The notes under the pieces were generated by a model that ran no database searches, was not told where the DNA came from, and saw only the letters and a list, made by a program, of their open reading frames with translations. From Pycnopodia helianthoides (taxonomy: Eukaryota; Echinodermata; Asteroidea; Forcipulatida; Asteriidae), in NCBI GenBank assembly GCA_032158295.1, contig CM063255.1:3563501-3627500 (forward strand): DNA of 64,000 bases, written 5' to 3'. Of the stretch, positions 20,780-33,049 are shown in pieces. The stretch's first letter is position 1. Each line of letters opens with the position of its first letter. Made by a program: the position numbers and the translations under genes.

Positions 20780-23266
20780 GTTTTTTCTTGGAATAAATAT
20801 TTGCTTTCCGAAAATATTTTTTCTCCGGCCTTGTCTGGCGTGTCTTCAAGCTTCGTCACCGCAAACACGACTCAACGGCACCGCAGTCTCGTGAATAATA
20901 ACACACACGTATCAGAAGATTTAGGAGAGATTGTTGTGGGCGGGGCCAATTTATTTAAAAGACAGACACAATGGAAGCATACGGGTCCTATTGATGCAAC
21001 CTTCTTTCATCAATTTAATCTTAAATTAAATCTATTATAAAAAGGAGACATATTACGTCAACGTATAGAGGGTAAAATATTATTCTAAAAATCTGGGAAA
21101 ATTGTGCCCTGATGATACAATCATGGAAATTGGCACACAGCCAGAGTTTGTCAAGAGAAAGATACTCGAATAAAGGGCAACTGCGTGCCTGTCCATTAAC
21201 AAACAAGAATAAATTTAGGTAGATTCACAAGCATTTTCAATGGCTACATTGCTTGTTATTATGTATGTATATATTTTTCAAATGATAAATCTGTGATGTC
21301 ACTACAGCCAAATATCTTTCTCATGACCATACTCTGCCTGTGTACCAAACTCCATGTTTGCATCATCAAAGGCACAATCCTATCACCTTCCTGCCGCAAT
21401 AATGATGTCTAACTGCCTGAAGGCATTAGTGTATTGCGTTAATACGAATTCAACAATTCGGACAAAACAAGAGTCAAAAAACATGCCCCCGTTAATCTTT
21501 GGTTTTAGGTTTAAATTTTTATTCAGTCCCTTTAAATGAACTAATTCTATTGATATTCAATTTATATCGAGCGCACTCCACGTTAGGTTTCCTGGCGCTC
21601 CCATAATTCCATTCCTTGAAGACAGCTATAACATGGCCTCCATCAGTGTCTTCATTTTACAGATATAATAATAACAAGGAGATTCACCAAAACTCAGAAA
21701 GTTTACCGACCCAATGAGTGTCACATATACTATACAATATTTAATACATACACTTTTATCATAAATCACCTTTTTACAATTTTACTTGGAAGAACGGAAC
21801 CACAAATGCTCTTCTGAAACAAGGAAAAAACTGAAAACAAAATCACCGAACAGTTTTTAAATTTAGAATTTAACAGATACCGGTTGTGCATATGGCAAGG
21901 GCGAACGCTATAAAGTAACAGAGACACACAGTGAAGGCATGCACATTGTGCTAAAAAGAAACCCAGCCAAAAAATCAATTCGCCTTTGTCCCGAAGCTCT
22001 GAAACTAGAAACACGTTTTTAGTGCCGTCAAGGTTTTCGCGGTTAGAGATTGGAAAACGATACCATGGTTACTTCAATTCATAAGCAGCTTTGTTGGCAG
22101 TCCAAATGTATATCTTTATAAGCTTCTTGCAGCTCTCCACTCAGTTGTGCACAGTATATTGTTTCTTGCTTTTTTATGATACATATTTCACAACAAATGT
22201 TTATTGTTTTTCGTCAAATTGTAAAGAACAAAAACAAACACTCATTGTTTTAAAAGTAAGCCCGACTTAAAGACATTTGAAAAGCATACGTTATAGTCCC
22301 AGATCAAAGCAAAATCCAGAAAGATGTATAATCTATAAACAAAAAAGCAGGTACTCTTTTATTATATCCGACTGTTGGAAAAGCATAGCTCGAAAATCAC
22401 CAAAAACATATAACAGGCATACATAGTATGATAACAGTTTAAAACGAATCAAAACACAGACTGAAACTATTAACCCGTCGTTAAGGTTTGCTTTGAAGAA
22501 CACTTATCGCAAACTGCATTTTTTATTTCACGCCAAAGGTACAAACACTTAATTACTAAACCATAAAAAACTTTTTGATTGAACGTTCTTTGAAATGGTT
22601 AACTATATCTAGACATAATGAAAAATTAACATCAACTTTGACTACATCACTGAGAAGGCAGTCGTTTCATTGCTTAGTAATTACTTCTTACAACTTAAAG
22701 CTAACTTACAGTATGCATTATAATTGGAGATAGACAGCAGACTTACCAGGTAAAATTCAATTGTTTACGTAATTCCAAGCATGCGCACATTGCCGAGAAC
22801 AATGGATATACCTGGTAGGACTGCTGCTACCTAGAGTCCAAAAAGTCCCCGAGTGACATGTAGTTTCAACACCCTTTGAATTTGTTTTCTTCTCACAACT
22901 CTGCCCACTGGCTTCTACATGAACAAAGGAATTCAAAATCCACAGAAGGAAAATACAAAAAATAAAAACCCGATGCAGAATGCACTTTTCACACGATTTT
23001 TTTCTCTACGCTGTTCTCATATTTCACTGCTTAAGCTATTTATTTTTAAAGCATCGCATAAAAAATTGCTAAACTAACATTAATAAAAAAAAACACACAC
23101 CTCAACACTGTTGTCGTCCTGATTACTCTTTTGCAATTAAAGTTGTTCTTCTGACACTTTGTAATTCATAAATATTCTCACAGTGTCTCTTGATGAAAGA
23201 CTATGTGGTGTAAATTCAGGAGACGTTAAAATATAATGTTTGAATGTTTCAAAACCACCAACGTAG
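20780..23266. other. Intergenic region B-C, duplicate of 13,271-15,443
   Basis: No gene seen. It holds about 310 bases (21,408-21,752) lacking in the earlier copy; these contain no recognisable ORF or terminal repeats. Confidence 0.65.
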
Positions 23267-26247
23267 GGCTGGATAGCTCAAGTGGTAGAGCGCTGGCATA
23301 TTCATCTGGACTTCGTTGGTTCAAATCCCGCTCTAGTTAGATTTCTTTGTTTAACCCGAAATCTATTATTTAAAGTTCAGAACATTTTTTCCGACGTTGC
23401 CCTGTTGTTTTTAATTGATGACTTGTGGTACGGTGTGTTTAAAAGTGCTTTCAACTACTTTTGTAGATCAAAATTAGTGTCAGTAATCGTCAAGTAAAAA
23501 GTGCGTTCAGCAAAAAGAAAAGTAACGACGGTACAACCAATATCAACTATTGAATAAAACGTTTAAGTACTAACAGACCAAATCATTCGAACATCGACTC
23601 AAATGTGTACGTAGTATAATATACACATCATCTAGTAATAAACCACAAGGGGAACTTGACTATGTACACAATGAAATTAATACATCGATTGACAATCCTT
23701 TGAAAGGTAGGATTTGTACCTTAACTAAATAATACATTGTTAGCTATTTAGCTTTTTAGTAAATGTATGCGATGTTATGTTGAGTCACTTCATTTTTATT
23801 TTTATTTTTTTTGCAACAGCATCGTTACTATGACAAATCGGTGTATGGTTATCTTTGAGTAGTAAAACGTGTACGTCACTTACGCAGTTTTGGGTGCAAG
23901 TAAAACACTTGAGTATAAATGAAACTAAAATGTATATTGAAAGCCTATAAGTGTTCAGTTTAATCATGAACATCGGGTTTTATGTAACAGATCTGTGCAA
24001 ACATATTTGGGTGCAGTGGTTATTTAGTACAAATGTGAATACTAAGGTTGTGGTCAATATTTAAGAGTAAAACTGGTACGTACCTTACACAGTTCCGAGG
24101 GCAAAATAACATTATTCTAAGTCACTGCTATGATTTTTGTGATCAGATGAAAATTTAATGTCTTGGTCCCTCAGTAGTTTTTAGATTTAATAAGATTTTC
24201 ACGGTTTAAGGTTGATTGTATTTTGTGTAAAGTAAATTGAGTGCATGGCTTGAAGAAACTCCATTCGTTGCGCTCTGGGTCTCTTTGCAGTACGTAATTC
24301 TTGATTTAATTGAGCCAAGTTAGAGTAAAATGAGTGCATGGCTTGAAGAAACTCCATTCGGTGCTTACGCTATTCTTCAGGATTATGAACATCCGGTCAG
24401 CCTGGGGTGGAGATGACAGGTCATAGGTCATGTATGATGTTTCCACGTCTTTAACTCCAGCCTCGATATGACTGCCGTTGTAGGTCACAAACAATGTCTC
24501 ACCGTAGATGGTTAGGCTGGATCTGGTCTTCACGATGGTCCATGTTTGAGCGTCTCTTCGTTTGATTGTCAAGGATGACGAGGACATACCTGCAGAATTA
24601 AAACAGTATATGAACTTATCAGACTTGTGAGGCACCACGTGGCAGTACGCGAAAACTCACATTTCATTCTGTACTGGACGACTATTATGATAAAGTATAA
24701 TATTGAAACGCTGATGAACTCATCATTCTGACCAGAATGCTTCATAATGTTTGGTGTAACCTGTTTTACCTTTTGCTCGACCATTGTTATAATAGATTGT
24801 GGACTCACCAACTGAGAATTTAGCATGCTGAATACTCTTTGTACCAGGAGAGAAGATCACCCGCGCATTCCCAGGACCCTGAACGATGAATTCAAGCCTC
24901 ATCGGTAAATCAAGAGGTTCCTCAACTTGAGTCCGCCCCCGTTCTGTTGTGTAGCTTCTTGGGCACGGTAATTGAGTTGTACCAGGTGCTGCAGTAGACA
25001 CTAAAAGCAAGTACGTGATATTGAAATATATATACACTGACACTATTATTTTAAACAATTCAAATCAAATGTAGCTTTGTTTGCACGGGAATAAAATGAA
25101 GATAAATATCAGACAAAAAGAAAATAAAAAAAAGTGGTCAACATGAAGGAAAGTAGGTTTGAAAAAGAGTTAGAGCCCCTTTATACCCGCAGCTGTAACT
25201 TGATTTTTGTTAGATTCATAGAAATAGCATGTCATTTTTTATTTTTTTTTATTGAATAAGAGTATATTTATACTGTCCATCAATCTCAAACGATGATAAG
25301 CAGGAAAAAAATACCAGAACCCCCCGCCAAAACAAAAAAAAATATAATACAAATAAATAAATAAATAAATAATTAAAAACATTATCAAACCCATTCAATT
25401 TAAGAATTAAACAAAACCATCTGTTTATATGACACTTTAGATTCTTGTTGAGGCCCACTTTCATAGCTCTGGCTCAAACTTTTATCCGTGACCCAAGATC
25501 CTGACTCGACTTTATATGGAAAGCAATTTTCAGTTTTACCAAAACGTCTCCAAAGGCGACCACAACAAGCTTACCATGAAGGCCAGGTGTTCGGCTAACC
25601 ATTCCACGTTTGATCTGATTATCACCACCAACGATCATCTCGTACTGCTGCACTTGAGGCTTTATGTTTACTCCTCCCAGACGGAACTCAGTGCATTCAC
25701 ACGAGATTTGCTCAGGTAGTGACCAGCCGTATTGCTTGCCGGTTGCTAGGTCTAATTCTTGACCCACGTAACAAACACAAGCTTCAGCTGAAATCAAGAA
25801 TCAGTAAGGGTTGTTTTTAATTTGCTGATGAAAAAGGTAGGCGGCACCAATTGTGGAAATCCCCATACACTAAACAAACATGCGGAGCTTTTGAAGGGAC
25901 AAAGGTGTACAATAATTGGAAAAAATCTCTGTTTGAACGTAAATAGTATTCGTTTAAACGAAAATAATCTCCGAAAAAAACTTCGTTCGAACGATAAAAG
26001 TCTTCGTTCAAACGAAGAATTAGAACGAAAATATTCTTTGTTCGAACGAAACTATTTACAAACCTGCGGCGAGCACACATGCCGGCATTATAGACACAGC
26101 CCCCACTTGTTAGGACGCTGCAGGCTGCCTAGCGTACAGGCTGTAGACGTGACTGATACTAGATAGCGTGCCTCCAGGCGTCATCAACATTAGCGTCTGT
26201 GTCTCGGATAGAAACGTTCGCGCGCAGGTATTTAAAAAACAAATCTT
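21750..26247. repeat. Segmental duplication, copy 2 (C unit)
   Basis: Counterpart of 13,929-18,437. It contains the upstream region of gene B, the second tRNA-like gene and exons 4-2 of gene C. It terminates at the TTAA target of the MITE at 26,247. Confidence 0.9.
23267..23339 (+). tRNA. Second copy of the tRNA-like gene
   Basis: Duplicate of the 15,444 element within the B/C segmental duplication, with the same 73-nt layout. Differences fall in the D loop (AAGTGGTA) and the anticodon arm (CTGGC, loop ATATTCA). Acceptor, T arm and discriminator are unchanged. Position 33 is again not U (T follows at another place), so function as a tRNA is doubtful. Confidence 0.45.
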
Positions 26248-27939
26248 TAAAGGAACGTTACAGAATTGGTTGTTGCTAATTCAGTTGCTGGCAGTGTAAG
26301 CACTTTATGTAATCCACCATATACATAAACTGATAAACCTGTCGGAAGTTTGAGATCGATCGGCCATCTGGGTCAAGAGAAAATAGTGAAAAACCGATTA
26401 CACATTTGCATTAAATCATATAGGTTCAACAAATGAATAAAACAAATGAGATAAACTCCAATCGGAAAATTAGTTTATTCATTTCTCATTAAATTTGGCA
26501 TTTCAGACAGAAATATTCCAAGGGATGTTTTGTACTATCATCGTCATTGGACCGTGTAAATCTGTGATCAAAAAGTATATTTACACGTTTTTTTGTTACC
26601 AATTCTGTAATGTTCCTTTAATCAAACAAAAATTCTACGTTCGAACTAAGACTGTTTTCGTTCGAAAGAAGATTTTTTTCAAGATTGTTTGTTTACCTAT
26701 GTCCATTTAAGAGCTTCGTAGTTGAAGACGCTGCAGGCTGCTGGCATTACGGCTTTAAACGTGACTTCGAACATGCCTCCAGGCGTCGTCAACAATCGCG
26801 GCTGTGTCTCGGGTAGCACACGTGCGCGCGCAAGTTTTTCGTAAAACTTCGTTCGATAGAACGAACAAAATCTTCTTTCAAACGAAGATTTGTTTGTGTC
26901 CGAACGAAGATTGTTTTCGATAAAACGAAGATCAATCTCAACAAGCCCGTGCGCACACGAGTGCTGCCAGAGACACACAAGCCGATGTGTACGACGAGGA
27001 TGCACGCTTTTAGTCACAGCCTGCAGCTAGCGTTGTCAACAGCAGCGGTTGTGTCTGAATGCAGGCACGTGCGCGGGATCGTTCATATTTTCCTTCGAAC
27101 GAAGATTATTTTCTAAAAATCAAATAGCCACGTTATTATATATTTTTTTTCAAAACAAGCAAAAGCGGTCAAAGGTCATCGTATACGATATTTTACCGGC
27201 CGTTGTGAGTGCCAAATTTACGTGTTGTTGCTCAATGATTGAATTAGACTGGTGTCTTGTTTATGTAAATATTATAACTATGACGAGGCATGAGGATCCA
27301 ATATGCATATGCAGCACAAAGGTGAGTGGAAACAACCAACATGATTTACACGTAAGTCCGATCTATATGCTCCTACGACATCCAGATATCGTTCCCAATA
27401 ACATCACAAAGAAACAAACCCAGGATATGGTAAAACGACAAGTAAAAAGTCCCCCATAGCACGATAAATTCAAAGGCGATAAACGTAAAATACCGTAAAC
27501 AACCACACCATGGTCGTCATCGATGTTGTTACGTCGTCGATGTTGTTACGTCGTCGTCGGCAACGACGAATACGGTTGCGGCGGGCAACGGAGACGACGA
27601 AAGACAAACAAACAATCCAACAAACAAATAAACAAAAAATTCGTATAGCATTTAGCTGTGCATAAGTTTTCAGCTTGATTTGAAAATTTCCCAAAATGCG
27701 TTTCGCTTTTGAGTCAAAAAGTACGTTTTAAAATATTTAAAAATCTCAAAAGAATGGTTCTTTGTTTGCTCATGTTATCAACCAAATTCCAAGTAAAAAA
27801 ATATAACCATTGAAGACGCATTGGCCATGTGTCTTGATCGGTTAGAGTTTTCTTGAAAGAACATCTTACCTCCAAGTGTAGCTGCTGCTGCAACGATCAG
27901 TGCGATAAACAGAGCTAAAATGAATTCCGTCCAAGACAT
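24306..27939 (-). CDS. Gene C: secreted six-cysteine protein, recent duplicate of gene B with a different signal exon
   Basis: Exons are 27939-27870, 25787-25575, 25000-24809 and 24589-24306 (stop TAA), all phase 1, for 759 nt and 252 residues. Exon 1 encodes a different signal peptide, MSWTEFILALFIALIVAAAA then TLG, not derived from the A/B exon. An upstream in-frame ATG exists (MMPGVL...), but MSWTEF opens straight into the hydrophobic run and was chosen. Exon 2 has CVCYVGQE and SCECTEFRLGG, exon 3 QLPC, exon 4 GETLFVTY, HIEAGV and FKPC. All six cysteines are kept. Exon 4 differs from gene B at 3 residues, exons 2 and 3 at about 8 each. Homology to the B unit stops in intron 1 exactly at a TTAA-flanked MITE (26,247), and beyond it the 5' part of the gene is unrelated to B. 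The donor after exon 1 is G|GTAAGA, which joins in frame to exon 2 (GCT, Ala). Confidence 0.85.
26247..26622. mobile_element. TTAA-flanked MITE, family 2, in gene C intron 1
   Basis: Begins TTAA-AGGAACGTTACAGAATTGGT and ends ACCAATTCTGTAATGTTCCT-TTAA, giving 20-bp inverted ends with one mismatch and TTAA target duplication. The interior has GAGATCGATCGGCCATCTGG. A second copy lies at 43,985-44,376. TTAA targets fit piggyBac-like or related transposases, but no transposase is present. Confidence 0.8.
26628..27100. repeat. Diverged TTCGAACGAA / CTGCAGGCTGC repeats
   Basis: At least two further copies of the palindromic block (26,640-26,680; 26,840-26,940) and of the GC-richer block (26,728-26,832; 26,940-27,080). 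They lie upstream of exon 2 in intron 1 of gene C. Confidence 0.6.
27100..27869. other. Remaining intron 1 of gene C
   Basis: Short chance frames; a GTCGTCGATGTTGTTAC direct duplication lies at about 27,515-27,555. No gene recognised apart from exon 1 at 27,870-27,939. Confidence 0.5.
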
Positions 27940-28615
27940 TCTCGAAAACGTTGAATCACTCTTTTGAGATTTCAGCACACCTGGCATCAATCTATCGGCG
28001 CTTCGGTTATCAACAACACTTCAAAACTGACTCCGCAACTCGTCAACCTCAAGTAGATAAAGACAGTTGTTGTGGGCGTTACCGTTGTCTTCCAAGTGGA
28101 GACAGTAAAGGCGTACAGACATTTTTTTTATCTAACCACCTTGACGTCAGTAGGTTGTGGGCGTGACTATCTTCTTCTAAGCAGCCTCAGCGGCCTTTTG
28201 CGAGGCTGTTAGTACCCGGTGGCGATTGGGCGATTCAAAGGCTTGACCATGACAATACACAGTGAAATACTGTACAGTGAATAACACAGAAACGCACAGA
28301 ATGGTATGACGGGAAAAAAACATATGCAGGCACTTCAGAGTTTTCTATCACAAACAGACACGTTACTCAAATTGGTATATATATTATATACTAGATACAG
28401 ATAGATCTACCAATAACAGGCTTAACGATGAACACCACGTGGATTTATAACAAGCTATTTCAAGAAGATTTGCTCAATGAATTTATTTGGGGGCTCATCA
28501 ATGCAATAATGAGTTTTTCGTCATTTACAACCGCACAGAATTGTGTTGCCAGTTTAATTCACTTATACTAACAACGTGAAAATAGTCGAACAGTGTTGTA
28601 GTATTCAACATTACA
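27940..28615. other. 5' flank of gene C and spacer
   Basis: Upstream of gene C exon 1. It shows no similarity to the A/B promoter region, so gene C is probably controlled differently. No gene recognised. Confidence 0.45.
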
Positions 28616-29090
28616 GACAAGAGGCACCCAACCACAGTGCTTTGGCACATATCAAGAAAAACATAACAATTTCAAAATGGTAGATCCCAACCCCGTGATA
28701 CTCCGTGATATCCTGCAGTGTACCAATACACACGTTTTAGGAGGGGTGTCAATCAACGGGGGTCGTCAATTTGGTCAGGAGGGGTGGTGGAAAAATGTTT
28801 CCCCATAGCTCATGCACAAACTCCTATCTCTGCGGCACGAGCGCCACAGATCACTACCGCAGCTTAGTGGTAAGGCATGTTGTGTCTGACCGCTCTAGGT
28901 TCAATGTCCTTTTGTGATTGAAGGTCTTTTGATCTTTTGCCGACAGCAGACCGGTTTAGCAGACATAAATCATTGAGATAAGGCAGAACAGACCCTCTTA
29001 ACCTCTTAACCTATCAAATGGGCCTGCCACACCTTTGTGACAGGATGACATAACACCGATGGCCCAAAACAGGTGCATCGGTGCAGGGTT
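28616..29090. repeat. Dispersed repeat R5, copy 1
   Basis: Contains CAACCCCGTGATACTCC, GGGGTGTCAATCAAC and GTCGTCAATTTGGTCAG, then a CTTAACCTATCAAATG(G/C)GCCTGCC block. The same order is found at 45,418-46,010. Class unknown. Confidence 0.75.
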
Positions 29091-29599
29091 AAAAAGAAAG
29101 CTTTGACACATTTGGTCTAAGTTGCATTTTTATAGCCAGATCCAAAGTGCAATTTATTTCAAATGACGTTTGCATTAAATTTTGATTATTTTTCTTTTGT
29201 ACAAAGACTTATCCATCATGGTTGTTTTCAAAACCCATCGTTCTCGTGATTTAGAGTTATATTCGAACTTTTATTTCTTCAGTTCGAGAAAAGGGTAGTT
29301 ATTATTTAATCTGAAGGAACCCGAAATGGACTGTGCAATACCGTGGCATGATACAAAATATTTCAAAACTTATTTCGTATTTTTCCAAATCATTTCAAAA
29401 GCAATGCCTAGATTTCAGGCTCCCACTCCCGTTTGCTCAAATTGTGTGCTATTAAGACACAACTTTTTTGAATTACTTGTTGTCGTTGTTAAAAGTATTT
29501 CGAATTTTGTTAAACTGTGTGCCCAAAAGACTTCAACACAAAATCTTGGTGCCGCGTGCAGTTCGGTGGACGAGATGTCTCGCGATACTTTGCTATGCA

Positions 29600-31770
29600 T
29601 TACTACCTAATAACGCTTACCGTATACCAAGCGTGTATCGATTTTCTCTAATTAATTTTCATTACTCCACGCTTTCTCCTGGAGGTTCTCTTCCGTCTTC
29701 TTTTGACAGCGTCAACTCTCATCATAACAGAAACCCTGGAAACGTTGCCAGAAAAAAACACCCAGCCAAACTCTGTACAACTACGACAGCAAATAATAAC
29801 CATTGTATCTCGTACAGGGCCACGAGAAAGCTTGCTGTCCTTCAAAAACCCGCGGTCGAGTTTGATTGGGAAGAGACATGTAGGGAAAACAAACTGTCCT
29901 CAAATATAAAATCTGAAAACCAAACGTTGAAAATACAGTTAAAGACATGTGACTCGATTTAATTAAAATATAAACAAAACGAGAAGTAAATAGTATTACT
30001 TAGTTCAATATTATACATTTTAATATATGAGAAGATATAATTAGTTGTTGCAAACTGCTTACCAACCAAAAGGGCTTATGGTAAAAATAATTTTAACACA
30101 GGTTGACAGCGATTAAAGACGGCAACCTGGCTGCAGTAAACCAAGTGCCCCAAATAATGTTCATAATATTTTTGCGCCATACACTTAAAGTGATACAAAA
30201 AGACACACACACACAAAAAAACATAAAACAGACGTGTTCATTCTGACAATCGCTGTTTGTGGCAAACATGTTTGATAACTATTATCGTTCATTGGTAAAC
30301 TCCCAGATCGAAACATCAGTAATACCTTGGATTTCGTGAACCTGAAATTAACCAACTACCAGCGGCACCAACATAACTCCCTTCACTACCCTTTTTCGTT
30401 GTAAAAAAAGTTAATAAGAATAATAGGTGCATGCACTAAACAAGAAAAGAAAAAAAGAAACATGAAATATTAGTACTTTTGGAGTTTTGGCCGATGTCAC
30501 ATGATGTTTGGCTGCGTAATAGAACCGATATACCTACCGTACACAAATCCTGTGTCTTATTCAGTTAATTCTACGACTCCAAGATTGTTCTTATTTCGTC
30601 TTCCTCCGACAGCGTCAACTCTAACCATAACAAAAACCATGGTAACATTGCCCCCTAAAAAACACATTTACAATTGCGTCGTCGAAAATCAATAAGCTCA
30701 TACGTTTTGATGTGCCTCAATAGCCACGGATCCTTCAAATATCGGAAGCAGAGTTTGTTATTAGAGACTGGAAAGACACGGTGGAATGACAAATTTAACG
30801 TAAACTAAAGATGCAATGCCCGTGTGTGGATATAAGGATTGCAAAATAATTTTCAGAGGCAAATTAATTTTATGAGTTTTTTTCTTTCTAAGTCAAAAGG
30901 AAATAACAGTAACAAAATTGTCTGACACCGGAAACGAAAGATACATGCGCTTTTGTTTAAATGGAGTTCCTTCTAATTGGCTTAGGGGCGGCAAATCAGA
31001 ATACTAAGCAATTACATGAATATAACTCTTGCGACATTTCCCAGCTGTGGACAGCTTTCACCGTTATTTTTTTCACCCTTCCAACCAATTCACCGATCCC
31101 TGTTGATCGACACCCCTATAGGACGTGCGGCATGGTCCAGCTTAGGATATCATGGTACATGATCATGAGCTGACCGGTGTGTACGACTTGGTTGAGACAT
31201 TATTACATCAGCATGTGCTGTCAGCAGTCCTCATTGCAGGGTCGTAACTTTATATTGAATTGTTCGTTCAATATTATAATGCATAACAAGACTTATTGAG
31301 CCGATTATAGCATCTAGTGGAATCGGAGACAAACACTGTATTTTGAATTGTGCTAAGTTAAATCGAATTCAAAAGTTTCGGAAGGAATTTCTTGAAACTT
31401 TGGGCTTCATAAATTTAAAACTGCTCCCAACTTCCAGCCAGCCTATGTTGACTCATTCCTCTGTAACCCCCTTTTCATTGTAAAGAAGACAAAAAAAATC
31501 AAAAAAAAATCAAAGTGGTTTGCATACAAAATGATACAATTCAAAATATTGTTTCTGGTTGAAGATGTGTTTGATAGACCATAATGCTTGGATACATAAA
31601 AGACTCGATAAGCCCAACGTACACCAAACCCTACATGGATTCATTTTAAATATTGACGTCAAGCTTTCCTCTAAATACTCTCATTTCATCTTCTTCTGAC
31701 AGCTTCAACTCTTACCATAACAAAAACCATGGTAACATTGCCAGAAGAAACAATCAAATTGTTTGCCAAT
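29600..31770 (+). repeat. Three diverged direct repeats of about 1 kb with a mini-exon-like core
   Basis: Each unit has a pyrimidine tract, GACAG, then C(G/T)TCAACTCT(C/A/T)A(C/T)CATAAC and a TGGTAACATTGCC-like end, at about 29,695, 30,605 and 31,690. A TACACAAA(C/T)CC-like block lies about 80-90 bp before each. Copies 2 and 3 have ACCATG|GTAACA where copy 1 has GAAACG. The 164-codon plus-strand frame across copy 1 (29,468-29,962) has no recognised domain, and I do not call it a gene. Confidence 0.65.
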
Positions 31771-32305
31771 GCGTGGGCAAAAATCAATATGTCTACCTTT
31801 TCCGTGAAGCATATCAAATCACCCAACGACAGCGGTGAAAGCAGACATTATAGTTAAATGGCGGTGGCGCAAGGGAACGGTTTTCACGGCTCTTAGGTAA
31901 AAGGTAAAGGCTCTGTTGAAATCAAGGTTCGAAATACTGTTACAAGACGGTTCATCTCGCTGCAAATTGAGAACTGATGGCAAGCTCAAAATGATCACTG
32001 GCACCCTGTGTATTTCTACGCGGCCCGCAGATAGAACCAGTAACTTGTAATGCGGCGAGTTAGTAAGTTGCCGATGGAGTTATTTACTCCCCATAACAGT
32101 AACACTCTGCGGCGAAATAGAACCTTTAAAAAACACAATCATAAATAAATGTACATATAAAACTAGTATGGGAGATGGCCTTAGCTTTCGATCCAGACCT
32201 TCTCAGAGGCATAAACAAACACAAACGAAAACATGTCCATCTGTAGCAAAAAGAGGAGCATATAGATACATATTTATATTATATGTAAATATATTCATTT
32301 ATATA
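31770..32305. other. Spacer without recognised gene
   Basis: Unique-looking sequence, short frames only. Confidence 0.4.
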
Positions 32306-32710
32306 ACAAAGAACTTTAAAGGCACAGTACACGTTTGGTAATTGGAGACTACTGATTGTGTTAATCCTATATAAATGTAGGTACATACAATAAAACTAAC
32401 CAGTGAAAATTTCACTTCAAAAGGTGGCCGCGTTTTTGAGATATCACCGAAAAACCGGAGCGATAGTTTCCACGCAGGAAGAGTATTCCCCATACACAGT
32501 CTGAGAAGGTTTCTGACAGAAGCGCTTCTCAGATTCAAATTTTGGGGAATAAAAAGTGATATATTTACCATAACCGTAGTACTTCGAAGTTAAACGTTTC
32601 TCATTTTTTTTTTTTTACTACCCAAAGCTGTTGTACTTCTTACCAAGTACGTTTTCTATTGCCATTAATTTTCAGGGTCATTACCAAACGTGTACTGTGC
32701 CCTTAAACAA
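32306..32710. mobile_element. TTAA-flanked MITE, family 3
   Basis: Left end TTTAA-AGGCACAGTACACGTTTGGT, right end ACCAAACGTGTACTGTGCC-CTTAA, inverted over about 22 bp. The interior has TGAAAATTTCACTTCAAAAGG and TTCTCAGATTCAAATTTTGG words typical of echinoderm MITEs as I recall them. Confidence 0.8.
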
Positions 32711-33049
32711 TAAAACCCTCAAGGCCTTTCATGCTTGCCTAAAGGTGATTGCTTTCATGCTTGCACACTCAATAGATTTAGGAAGAACTATTTTGTATTA
32801 TTTTGTATTAAAACACTAATTTCGACGTCTTTTGTTTTTGCTTTCACCGGGAATAATTGTGGATATTAACGCCAGCTTAATGAAAATATAAAGTAAAATT
32901 ACCAAAATAAAAACAAACAAAAGTTAGCTTTCGCTCTGAATGAGTTTTACTAACTCTTTGGCAAACTTATTTTTATTTGACATTTTGTATTTCAAAATGT
33001 CATGCCAAAAATCGTTCCCTTTATAAAACCTATGTGAGTGTAGTTTTTT

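Noticed and set aside
8855..27939. Ependymin-related proteins, another tandem secreted family in starfish
   Set aside because: Length and signal peptide fit, but the CxC/CxC spacing and the HIEAGV block do not match what I know of that family.
29468..29962. 164-codon plus-strand ORF
   Set aside because: It runs across a diverged 1-kb repeat whose other two copies are not open; no domain.
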